NCBI RefSeq assembly: GCF_018326005.1
Contig: NZ_AP021903.1
Coordinates: 2,110,001 to 2,174,000 of the forward strand
Origin: Pseudomonas sp. Seg1
GTDB taxonomy: Bacteria > Pseudomonadota > Gammaproteobacteria > Pseudomonadales > Pseudomonadaceae
Length of the DNA stretch: 64,000 nucleotides
Direction: 5' to 3'
Below, in pieces: positions 1 to 7,745 of this stretch (the stretch's first letter is position 1; every line of letters starts with the position of its first letter). The notes below the pieces were generated by a model that worked only from the letters and a program-made list of their open reading frames with translations, was not told the origin of the DNA and did not search any database. The position numbers and the translations under genes were made by a program.

Positions 1-1008
1 GCCATTGGTTCTCTGATTGCCGCCACTTCGTTCGGCGCTCTGGCACAAGGCCAAGGCGCAGTTGAAATCGAAGGCTTCGCAAAGAAAGAACAATTCGACA
101 GCGCTCGTAACTTCAAAAACAACGGCAACCTGTTCGGTGGCTCGATCGGTTACTTCCTGACCGACGACGTTGAACTGCGTCTGGGCTACGACGAAGTACA
201 CAACGTTCGTTCCGACGACGGTCGTAACATCAAGGGCGCCAACACCGCTCTGGACGCTCTGTACCACTTCAACAACCCGGGCGACATGCTGCGTCCGTAC
301 GTTTCGGCTGGTTTCTCCGATCAGAGCATCGGTCAGAACGGTTCCGGCGGTCGTGACCGCTCCACCTTCGCCAACGTTGGCGCTGGTGCAAAACTGTACT
401 TCACCGAAAACTTCTACGCCCGTGCTGGCGTTGAAGCTCAGTACAACATCGACCAGGGCGACACCGAGTGGGCTCCTAGCGTCGGTATCGGTGTGAACTT
501 CGGTGGCGGCTCCAAGCCTGCTGCTGCTCCAGTTCCAGCACCAGCTGAAGTCTGCTCCGACAGCGACAACGATGGCGTTTGCGACAACGTTGACAAGTGC
601 CCAGACACCCCAGCCAACGTAACTGTTGACGCTGATGGCTGCCCGGCAGTTGCTGAAGTTGTTCGTGTTGAGCTGGACGTGAAGTTCGACTTCGACAAGT
701 CGGTAGTCAAGCCTAACAGCTACGGCGACATCAAAAACCTGGCTGACTTCATGAAGCAGTACCCATCCACCACCACTACTGTTGAAGGTCACACTGACTC
801 CGTCGGTCCTGACGCTTACAACCAGAAACTGTCTGAGCGTCGTGCAAACGCCGTTAAGCAAGTTCTGACCAACCAGTACGGTGTTGAATCGTCCCGCGTT
901 CAGTCTGTTGGCTACGGCGAATCCCGCCCAGTTGCTGACAACAAAACTGAAGCTGGCCGCGCTGTAAACCGTCGCGTAGAAGCGCAGGTTGAAGCTCAAG
1001 CTAAGTAA
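1..1008 (+). CDS. oprF: Outer membrane porin OprF (5' end outside window)
   Basis: Major outer membrane porin that also anchors the envelope to peptidoglycan. The reading frame is open from base 1, so the start codon and most of the signal peptide lie upstream; 335 residues are visible and the tail of the signal peptide (…SFGALAQ) is still present. An N-terminal beta-barrel is followed by a Pro/Ala linker, then a Cys-containing acidic stretch (CSDSDNDGVCDNVDKCPD) of the kind seen in OprF, then an OmpA-like peptidoglycan-binding domain with the TVEGHTDSVG and SERRANAV motifs. A terminator follows directly. It is convergent with cobA. Identification is very secure. Confidence 0.97.
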   Translation, partial: AIGSLIAATSFGALAQGQGAVEIEGFAKKEQFDSARNFKNNGNLFGGSIGYFLTDDVELRLGYDEVHNVRSDDGRNIKGANTALDALYHFNNPGDMLRPYVSAGFSDQSIGQNGSGGRDRSTFANVGAGAKLYFTENFYARAGVEAQYNIDQGDTEWAPSVGIGVNFGGGSKPAAAPVPAPAEVCSDSDNDGVCDNVDKCPDTPANVTVDADGCPAVAEVVRVELDVKFDFDKSVVKPNSYGDIKNLADFMKQYPSTTTTVEGHTDSVGPDAYNQKLSERRANAVKQVLTNQYGVESSRVQSVGYGESRPVADNKTEAGRAVNRRVEAQVEAQAK

Positions 1009-1023
1009 TTAGCTGTCGCTACG

Positions 1024-1053
1024 AGAAAAGCCCGGCTCAGGCCGGGCTTTTCT
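1024..1053. terminator. Bidirectional intrinsic terminator between oprF and cobA
   Basis: A GC-rich stem (GCCCGGC/GCCGGGC) is flanked by AAAA on the left and TTTT on the right, so it can end transcription of oprF on the plus strand and of cobA on the minus strand. Confidence 0.85.
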
Positions 1054-1070
1054 TTGCCTGCGATTTGGCG

Positions 1071-1838
1071 TTACAGGGCGCAAGCACTCTCAGTGTAGGA
1101 GCTGCCGCAGGCTGCAATCTTTTGATCTTCTGCAACCGCGGCCACAGCTCCAATTACTAAAATCGCCGGACTTTTCAATCCAAAAACCCCCGCATCCTCT
1201 TCCATGGCCAACAGATCACTGCGGCATTCCCGCTGCTGCGGCAGCGATGCATTCTCGATCATCGCCACCGGTGTATTCGCCGCCATGCCCCCCGCCAACA
1301 ACTGCTGACGAATCTCGCCCAGCTTTGCCACTCCCATGTAAATCACCAGCGTCGTGCCGCCCTGCGCCAGTGCCTGCCAGTTCAACTGGCTGTCGTCCTG
1401 GGTGTGCGCTGTCACCAGCGTCACCCCACGCGCCACCCCACGCAGGGTCAGCGGAATATCGCACTGAGTCGCCCCGGCCAGCCCGGCAGTAATGCCATTG
1501 ACCAGCTCCACCGCAACACCACGCTCGCGCAACCACTGCGCCTCTTCACCACCCCGACCGAAAATGCACGGATCACCGCCCTTGAGCCGTACCACGCATT
1601 TCCCCTGGCGGGCATAGCGCAGCATCAGCCGATGGATAAACGCTTGCGGTGTCGAACGGCAGCCACCGCGTTTGCCCACCGCAATGATTCGCGCGGTCGG
1701 ACAGTGTTCCAAAACGGCGTCGTTGACCAGATCATCGATCAGCACCACATCGGCCTCACGCAAGGCGCGCACCGCTTTGAGGGTCAGCAGTTCGGGATCG
1801 CCGGGGCCAGCGCCCACCAACCAGACTTTTGCATGCAT
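1071..1838 (-). CDS. cobA: Uroporphyrinogen-III C-methyltransferase (siroheme synthesis)
   Basis: SAM-dependent methyltransferase that converts uroporphyrinogen III to precorrin-2, the precursor of the siroheme used by NirB. The 255-residue product has the N-terminal VWLVGAGPGDPELLT motif and the VVRLKGGDPCIFGRGGEE motif of the SUMT family. I chose the start at 1838 because an AGGA ribosome binding site lies eight bases upstream. An alternative ATG at 1853 overlaps the nasC stop as TGATG. Last gene of the nirB-nirD-nasC-cobA unit, which puts cofactor supply in the same transcript as the enzyme that needs it. There is no CysG-type N-terminal half, so dehydrogenase/ferrochelatase steps must come from elsewhere. 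Confidence 0.93.
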   Translation of the reverse strand: MHAKVWLVGAGPGDPELLTLKAVRALREADVVLIDDLVNDAVLEHCPTARIIAVGKRGGCRSTPQAFIHRLMLRYARQGKCVVRLKGGDPCIFGRGGEEAQWLRERGVAVELVNGITAGLAGATQCDIPLTLRGVARGVTLVTAHTQDDSQLNWQALAQGGTTLVIYMGVAKLGEIRQQLLAGGMAANTPVAMIENASLPQQRECRSDLLAMEEDAGVFGLKSPAILVIGAVAAVAEDQKIAACGSSYTESACAL

Positions 1839-1852
1839 GGTGTTTTTCCTCA

Positions 1853-4567
1853 TCAGATGACGGCGACTGGTTGCACGTCGGCAGCCAGCAAGCGCTTTAT
1901 TTCCGGGACACAAGAGCCGCATTGCGTGCCGCAGCCCAGCGTGTTTTTCAAACCTTGCAGATCCAGGCCTTGGCGAATGCCGGCGCTGACCGCATTGAGG
2001 CTGACGTTTTTGCAGCTGCACAGGGTTTTATCCGCAGTGACCAGCGCCCCGGCGCTGGCCGGTGGCGCACTCATCGGCGCCAGCAGCCAGCGCCGCAGTT
2101 GCTGGTCGGCGCGACCTTCCAGCCACAGGCTTTGCAGCCAATGCTGAGCGAGGGTTTCACCGGCCAGTCGAATCGCAGTGATCCGACCGTTTTCGATGCG
2201 CACCCGTTTACCGATGGCCCGACGCGGGTCGTCGTAGGCCAATACCGGCCCCTCGATCAATGTCAGGCATCGGTCGATTTCAGCGAGTAACGACGCATCC
2301 GGCGCCTCGGGGCTGGCTGCGCGGATCAGCAATGCCGATCGTTGACGTCCGACAAGGCTGAAACTGACGTAAGAAAATACCTCGCAGAGCGGTCTCAGCG
2401 TCTCGAAATGGCGTTGAACATTGCCCTCGATCAGTGCGAACAGTTGCCAAGGCAAATTCACCGGTTCAAGGCGTACGCCGCTGTGTTTCAGTTCCGGTTG
2501 TTTCGACAGCGGATCAAAGGCCGGCAGGGTCAGGCTGTTCACGCCGCCTTTGAGAAAGCGGTCGCCCCAGTGCATCGGCAGAAACGCCTGGCCCGGACGC
2601 ACGCTGTCATCGCTGCCGACCGCAACAATTACCGCGCCGCGACGACTTTTAAGATTGACCAGATCACCCGGCTGCAAACGCTGCCGGCGCAACTCATCCG
2701 GATGCAAGCTCAACACCGCTTCGCTGACATGGCCGAACAGTTGCGCCGCCGTGCCGGTGCGGCTCATACCATGCCATTGATCGCGCAGACGGCCGGTGAT
2801 CAGGGTCAACGGAAAGCGCGCATCACGTTGTTCCCTGGCGGCGCGGTAAGGATCGGCAATGAACTGCGCGCGACCATTGGCTGTGGGGAAAATACCGTCG
2901 CTATACAACCGCGCTGTTCCTTCACGGGCACCGGTGGGGAAGGGCCACTGTTGCGGTCCAATCTCGTCGATCAACGCATGACTGATCCCGGACAAATCCA
3001 GATCACGGCCACGTGTGAGCTCTTTGAATTCATCGAACAATTGCGCAGGTCGGGTGAACGTAAACAGAGACGACTCACCGGGGCGCAGACGTTTCTCCAG
3101 CCGTTGTGCGAAATCCACCGTGATCGCCCAGTCCGGCCGTGCGTCACCTGGTGCGACTACGGCCTTGCGGACGTGGGAAATCCGCCGCTCGGAATTGGTC
3201 ACCGAGCCGTCCTTTTCGCCCCAGCTTGCAGCCGGCAACAGCAGATCAGCGAACGCAGCGGTTTCTGTGGTGCGAAAGGCTTCTTGCAGAACCACAAACG
3301 GGCAGGCCTCAAGTGCCGCTCGCACTGACTGTTGATCCGGCATCGATTGCGCAGGGTTGGTACAGGCAATCCACAGCGCCTTGATCTTGCCGCTTCGCAC
3401 CTGTTCGAACAGTTCGATGGCGCTGAGGCCGGGGCTTTCCGGCAGATGATCGACACCCCAATAAGACGCCACTTCGGCACGATGCTGCGGGTTGGCTGCT
3501 TCACGATGCCCCGGCAACAGATTCGACAGGCTGCCGGTTTCGCGTCCGCCCATGGCATTCGGCTGACCGGTGAGGGAGAAAGGTCCGGCGCCCGGGCGTC
3601 CAATTTGCCCGGTGGCCAGATGCAGATTGATCAAAGCGCTGTTCTTCGCGCTGCCAGCCGTGGACTGATTCAAACCCATGCACCACAGCGACAGGAAACT
3701 CGGCGAAGTACCCACCCATTCAGCGCACTGCTGCAATTGCTCGACACTGATCCCGCACAGTTGCGAAACCATCTGCGGGGCGTAATCGCGCACCAGATTC
3801 TTCAACTCGGCGAGGCCTTCGGTGTGGGCCTGGATGAAGTCGCGGTCGATCCAGTCTTCCCACAACAGCAGATGCAAAATCCCATGGAACAACGCGACAT
3901 CGGTGCCGGGCAGAATCGCCAGGTGCAGATCCGCGAGGTCACAGGTGTCGGTGCGCCGCGGATCAATGACGATGACTTTCATCTGCGGTCGGCGGGATTT
4001 CGCCTCTTCCAGCCGACGGAAAAGTACCGGATGGGCGTAGGCCATGTTACTGCCGACAATCATCACGCAATCACTGAGGTCCAGATCTTCATAGCTGCAC
4101 GGCGGTGCATCCGCGCCGAGGCTGCGTTTGTAGCCGACCACCGCTGAAGACATGCACAGCCGGGAATTGCTGTCGATGTTGTTGGTGCCGACCAGCGCCC
4201 GCGCCAGTTTATTGAAGGCGTAGTAATCCTCGGTCAGCAGTTGTCCGGAGATGTAAAACGCCACACTGTCCGGGCCGTGCTCAGTGATGGTCTGGGCGAA
4301 CACGTTAGCGGCGTGCTCCAGCGCGGTGTCCCAATCCGTACGACTGCGGGCCAGACTTTTACCCAAGCGCAGTTCCGGGTGCAGCGCCCGCGCCGCAAGA
4401 TCACCGGTCAGGTGCAGGGTCGAGCCTTTGCTGCAGAGTTTGCCAAAGTTGGCCGGATGCGTCGGATCGCCTCTGACGCCGAGGATGCGCTCGCCGTCAT
4501 GCTCGATCAGCACGCCGCAGCCAACCCCGCAATAACAGCAGGTCGAAGCGGTCGTCTGGCGGCTCAT
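1853..4567 (-). CDS. nasC: Assimilatory nitrate reductase, catalytic subunit
   Basis: Cytoplasmic molybdenum enzyme that reduces nitrate to nitrite for nitrogen assimilation; 904 residues. The N-terminal [4Fe-4S] site is visible as C10-x2-C13-x3-C17-x27-C45. The likely Mo ligand is C138 in SNSRLCMSS. The C-terminus carries a BFD-like [2Fe-2S] domain (LCSCKN … GCGTQCGSC), as in long NasA/NasC proteins that take electrons without a separate small subunit. The start at 4567 overlaps the nirD stop as TGATG, suggesting translational coupling; the open frame extends upstream but only into nirD. Located between nirD and cobA in the nitrate assimilation operon. Confidence 0.94.
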   Translation of the reverse strand: MSRQTTASTCCYCGVGCGVLIEHDGERILGVRGDPTHPANFGKLCSKGSTLHLTGDLAARALHPELRLGKSLARSRTDWDTALEHAANVFAQTITEHGPDSVAFYISGQLLTEDYYAFNKLARALVGTNNIDSNSRLCMSSAVVGYKRSLGADAPPCSYEDLDLSDCVMIVGSNMAYAHPVLFRRLEEAKSRRPQMKVIVIDPRRTDTCDLADLHLAILPGTDVALFHGILHLLLWEDWIDRDFIQAHTEGLAELKNLVRDYAPQMVSQLCGISVEQLQQCAEWVGTSPSFLSLWCMGLNQSTAGSAKNSALINLHLATGQIGRPGAGPFSLTGQPNAMGGRETGSLSNLLPGHREAANPQHRAEVASYWGVDHLPESPGLSAIELFEQVRSGKIKALWIACTNPAQSMPDQQSVRAALEACPFVVLQEAFRTTETAAFADLLLPAASWGEKDGSVTNSERRISHVRKAVVAPGDARPDWAITVDFAQRLEKRLRPGESSLFTFTRPAQLFDEFKELTRGRDLDLSGISHALIDEIGPQQWPFPTGAREGTARLYSDGIFPTANGRAQFIADPYRAAREQRDARFPLTLITGRLRDQWHGMSRTGTAAQLFGHVSEAVLSLHPDELRRQRLQPGDLVNLKSRRGAVIVAVGSDDSVRPGQAFLPMHWGDRFLKGGVNSLTLPAFDPLSKQPELKHSGVRLEPVNLPWQLFALIEGNVQRHFETLRPLCEVFSYVSFSLVGRQRSALLIRAASPEAPDASLLAEIDRCLTLIEGPVLAYDDPRRAIGKRVRIENGRITAIRLAGETLAQHWLQSLWLEGRADQQLRRWLLAPMSAPPASAGALVTADKTLCSCKNVSLNAVSAGIRQGLDLQGLKNTLGCGTQCGSCVPEIKRLLAADVQPVAVI

Positions 4568-4884
4568 CAGAGGGCGTCCCGCAGGGCCAATTGCACGCGA
4601 CCATTCTCGACTCGCGCCGGGTGGTGGTGAGCGCAACCGATGTCCGGCGCCTGCGCTTCGCCGGATTGCAAGTCGATCTGCCAGTTATGCAGTGGGCAGG
4701 CGACGCGTTTACCGTAGATCAAACCTTGGGATAACGGCCCACCTTTGTGCGGGCAGCGGTCGTCGAGGGCGAAAACCTCATCATCGCTTGTACGAAAAAT
4801 CGCGATGTCACCTTTGGGCCCGGCGATGATCCGCGAGCCGAGGGCGTTGATCTCTTCGAGGGCACAGACATCGAGCCAGTTCAT
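4567..4884 (-). CDS. nirD: Nitrite reductase (NADH) small subunit
   Basis: Rieske-like small subunit of the assimilatory NADH nitrite reductase; 105 residues, the usual family length. The Rieske-type pattern is visible as DRCPHKGGPLSQG followed by CPLHNWQ. The ATG at 4884 overlaps the nirB stop codon as ATGA, and its own stop overlaps the nasC start, so translation of nirB, nirD and nasC appears coupled. The longer open frame seen upstream is the antisense-free shadow frame within nirB and is not coding. Confidence 0.94.
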   Translation of the reverse strand: MNWLDVCALEEINALGSRIIAGPKGDIAIFRTSDDEVFALDDRCPHKGGPLSQGLIYGKRVACPLHNWQIDLQSGEAQAPDIGCAHHHPARVENGRVQLALRDAL

Positions 4885-7334
4885 GCCAGCACCTCCAGGT
4901 TTTTCACGGGGATGACGTCGAATTCTTTCTTCAGTAGTGGCTGCGCGAGCCGCTCTTTCCACGGATCCTGTTCGAACGACAGGGAGAATTGCAGGCGTTC
5001 GTTCAGCGCCTTGCGGCGCTCGGGGTCTTCCAGCACAGCTTTCTTGATGTGCTCCATGCCGACCCGTTGCAGGTAGTGCACGGTGCGTTCGAGGTAGAAG
5101 GCTTCTTCGCGATAAAGCTGCAGGAACGCGCCGTTGTATTCGCGGACTTCTTCGGCGGTTTTCAACTTGACGAAGAACTCGGCGACTTCGGTTTTGATCC
5201 CGCCGTTGCCACCGATGTACATCTCCCAACCGGAGTCGACGCCGATAATGCCTACGTCCTTGATCCCCGCTTCCGAGCAGTTGCGTGGACATCCGGAGAC
5301 AGCCAGTTTCACTTTGTGCGGCGACCACATGTTGAACAGATCGTGTTCCAGTTCGATGCCCAGTTGTGTCGAATTCTGCGTGCCGAAGCGGCAGAACTCG
5401 CTGCCGACGCAGGTTTTCACCGTGCGAATGGATTTGCCGTAGGCGTGGCCGGAGGGCATGTCGAGATCTTTCCACACGCCCGGCAGATCCTGCTTCTTGA
5501 TGCCGAGCAAGTCGATGCGCTGACCACCGGTGACCTTGACCATTGGCACGTTGTACTTGTCGGCAACGTCGGCAATCCGCCGCAGCTCCGAAGGGTTGGT
5601 CACGCCGCCCCACATGCGTGGCACCACCGAGTAGGTGCCGTCCTTCTGGATGTTGGCGTGGGCGCGCTCGTTGATCAGGCGTGATTGCGGGTCGTCCCTG
5701 GCTTCGCCGGGCCAGGTGGAAATCAGGTAATAGTTGAGGGCCGGGCGGCACGTTGCGCAGCCGTTCGGGGTGCGCCAGTTGAGGTAGCTCATGGTGCCGG
5801 CGATGGTCAGCAGATGCTGCTCGCGAATGGCCTGACGAATCTGGCCGTGATTGAGGTCGCTGCACCCGCAGATGGCTTTTTCGCTTTTCGGTTTGACGTC
5901 GGCTGCGCCACCGACGGTGTTGATCAGGATCTGTTCGACCAGCCCGGCGCAGGAGCCGCAGGAACTGGCAGCCTTGGTGTGTTTCTTCACCTCATCGACG
6001 CTGAACAGGCCGTGTTCCTGAATGGCTTTGACGATGGTGCCTTTGCACACACCGTTGCAGCCGCAGACTTCGGCGGTGTCGGCCATGACCATGGCTTTGT
6101 CCTGGCCCTGATGTCCTACGTCGCCTAGAGCATTTTCGCCAAACATCAGGTGATCGCGGATCTCGCCAATGGCGTGATTCTCACGAATCTGCCGGAAATA
6201 CCAACCGCCATCTGCCGTATCGCCGTACAGACAGGCGCCGACGAGCACGTCATCCTTGATCACCAGTTTTTTGTACACGCCGCCAATCGGGTCGGAGAGG
6301 GTGATGGTTTCCGTGCCTTCGCCACCCATGAAGTCACCGGCGGAAAACAGGTCGATGCCGGTAACTTTCAATTTGGTCGACGTCACCGAGCCCTGATAAC
6401 GGGCGAAACCCAATTGTGCGAGGTGGTTGGCGCAGACTTTGGCCTGTTCGAACAGCGGCGCGACCAAACCGTAGGCGATACCACGATGGCTGGCGCACTC
6501 GCCGATGGCATAGATGCGTGGGTCGTAGGTCTGCAGGGTGTCGTTGACCAGAATCCCTCGGTTGCACGGGATGCCGGCCTTTTCCGCGAGTTCGGTGTTG
6601 GGGCGGATACCTGCGGCCATCACCACCAGATCGGCAGGAATGATGTCGCCATTCTTGAACTGCACCGAGCCGACGCGGCCATTGCCGGCGTCATGCAGGG
6701 CTTGAGTCTGCTCGCTCAGACGGAAGTGCAAACCACGGGATTCGAGGGCGGTTTGCAGCAGTTGGCCACTGGTTTTGTCCAGTTGCCGTTCCAGCAGCCA
6801 TTCGCCGATGTGCACGACGGTCACGTGCATGCCGCGCAGCATCAGACCGTTGGCGGCTTCGAGGCCGAGCAGGCCGCCGCCAATGACCACCGCGTGTTTG
6901 TGAGTTTTCGCGGTGTCGATCATCGTTTGGGTGTCGGCGATGTCGCGGTAGCCGATCACGCCCTGCAAGGTGTTGCCTGGGATCGGCAGAATAAACGGCG
7001 TCGAGCCGGTGGCGATCAGCAGGCGATCGTATTCGGCTTCAGTGCCGTCCTCAGCAATCACCCGGCGCTTGACCCGGTCGATCTGCACAACCTTGCGGTT
7101 GAGCAGCAACTTGATGTTGTTTTCCAGGTACCAATCCAGATCGTTGAGCACGATCTCTTCGAAGGTCTGCTCACCGGCCAGCACCGGTGACAGCAGGATG
7201 CGGTTGTAGTTGGTGTGCGGTTCGGCGCCGAAGACGGTGATGTCGTACAGCTCATTGCTCAGTTTGAGCAGTTCTTCCAGGGTGCGAACCCCGGCCATGC
7301 CATTTCCGATCATCACCAGTTTGAGTTTTTTCAT
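4881..7334 (-). CDS. nirB: Nitrite reductase (NADH) large subunit
   Basis: Siroheme enzyme that reduces nitrite to ammonium with NADH in the cytoplasm; 817 residues, normal for NirB. Domains in order: FAD/NAD(P) oxidoreductase (about 1-290, with MIGNGMAG and VVIGGGLLGLEAA nucleotide-binding motifs), two BFD-type [2Fe-2S] regions (Cys clusters around 424-460 and 489-530), then the nitrite/sulfite reductase half with siroheme/[4Fe-4S] cysteines TCVGSEFC (about 641-648) and CPRNC (about 683-687). Start at 7334 chosen for the GGAG six bases upstream. It is preceded by a sigma-54 promoter and an attenuator leader described separately. Confidence 0.96.
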   Translation of the reverse strand: MKKLKLVMIGNGMAGVRTLEELLKLSNELYDITVFGAEPHTNYNRILLSPVLAGEQTFEEIVLNDLDWYLENNIKLLLNRKVVQIDRVKRRVIAEDGTEAEYDRLLIATGSTPFILPIPGNTLQGVIGYRDIADTQTMIDTAKTHKHAVVIGGGLLGLEAANGLMLRGMHVTVVHIGEWLLERQLDKTSGQLLQTALESRGLHFRLSEQTQALHDAGNGRVGSVQFKNGDIIPADLVVMAAGIRPNTELAEKAGIPCNRGILVNDTLQTYDPRIYAIGECASHRGIAYGLVAPLFEQAKVCANHLAQLGFARYQGSVTSTKLKVTGIDLFSAGDFMGGEGTETITLSDPIGGVYKKLVIKDDVLVGACLYGDTADGGWYFRQIRENHAIGEIRDHLMFGENALGDVGHQGQDKAMVMADTAEVCGCNGVCKGTIVKAIQEHGLFSVDEVKKHTKAASSCGSCAGLVEQILINTVGGAADVKPKSEKAICGCSDLNHGQIRQAIREQHLLTIAGTMSYLNWRTPNGCATCRPALNYYLISTWPGEARDDPQSRLINERAHANIQKDGTYSVVPRMWGGVTNPSELRRIADVADKYNVPMVKVTGGQRIDLLGIKKQDLPGVWKDLDMPSGHAYGKSIRTVKTCVGSEFCRFGTQNSTQLGIELEHDLFNMWSPHKVKLAVSGCPRNCSEAGIKDVGIIGVDSGWEMYIGGNGGIKTEVAEFFVKLKTAEEVREYNGAFLQLYREEAFYLERTVHYLQRVGMEHIKKAVLEDPERRKALNERLQFSLSFEQDPWKERLAQPLLKKEFDVIPVKNLEVLA

Positions 7335-7405
7335 CAGGTTCTCCGGGGAGCTGCGGCTAGCCTCTTGTGGGCAGTCAGGCCTTGCTCGAGAAATTTTGCG
7401 CAAAC

Positions 7406-7445
7406 AAAAAAGGCGTCCCGCTAGTTGCCTAGCGAGGACGCCTTT
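7406..7445 (-). terminator. Leader terminator (attenuator) upstream of nirB
   Basis: On the minus strand a stem of about 16 pairs with a single bulge, a GCAA tetraloop and a run of six T. It lies before nirB, inside the leader, so it is an attenuator and not the end of an upstream gene. Expected to be bypassed when NasT binds the two hairpins just upstream. Confidence 0.88.
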
Positions 7446-7452
7446 GTCCTGG

Positions 7453-7491
7453 TCCCGTTCTCTCGGGAAGCGCAGCCTTCGTCGTTGAAGG
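7453..7491 (-). promoter_or_regulatory. Two-hairpin ANTAR (NasT) target RNA in nirB leader
   Basis: Minus strand. Hairpin 1 (7476-7491) is CCTTC-AACGAC-GAAGG and hairpin 2 (7453-7468) is TCCCG-AGAGAA-CGGGA. Both have five-pair stems and six-base loops with A at loop position 1 and G at position 4, the signature of RNAs bound by ANTAR antiterminators (NasR, EutV, NasT families). The pair lies about 20 bases after the predicted transcription start and directly before the attenuator. Confidence 0.82.
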
Positions 7492-7522
7492 TTGGGCTTT
7501 ATGTGTGTGTTGAAAGGGCTAA

Positions 7523-7538
7523 TGCAGTGGTTGTGCCA
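7523..7538 (-). promoter_or_regulatory. Sigma-54 promoter for nirB operon
   Basis: Minus strand TGGCACAACCACTGCA: GG and GC are exactly ten bases apart and the -24 half matches TGGCAC. The predicted start is near 7512, which places both ANTAR hairpins and the terminator in the leader. No convincing NtrC enhancer was picked out by eye. Confidence 0.75.
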
Positions 7539-7664
7539 AGTGGAGCAGTGCCCGGTTCATTGGGGCGGGTCGGTTATTGCGGGTGGTTTTTTGCACTGTA
7601 TCGAAGCGGGTTGCTCGTTCTTGGGGCGTTCAGGCAGGGGGATTTGTGGTGATTGGGCTTACGT

Positions 7665-7732
7665 CATCGCGAGCAGGCTCACTCCTACAGGAGAATGCAT
7701 TTCAAATTGTAGGAGTGAGCCTGCTCGCGATG
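7665..7732. repeat. REP-type inverted repeat (GAGCAGGCTC family)
   Basis: Two arms of about 24 bases around ATCGCGAGCAGGCTCACTCC face each other across a 20-base spacer. It lies between the nirB promoter and the kinase gene and may act as a terminator or mRNA end stabiliser for the upstream nasA-kinase transcript. Confidence 0.8.
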
Positions 7733-7745
7733 GCCGCGCCTCGGT

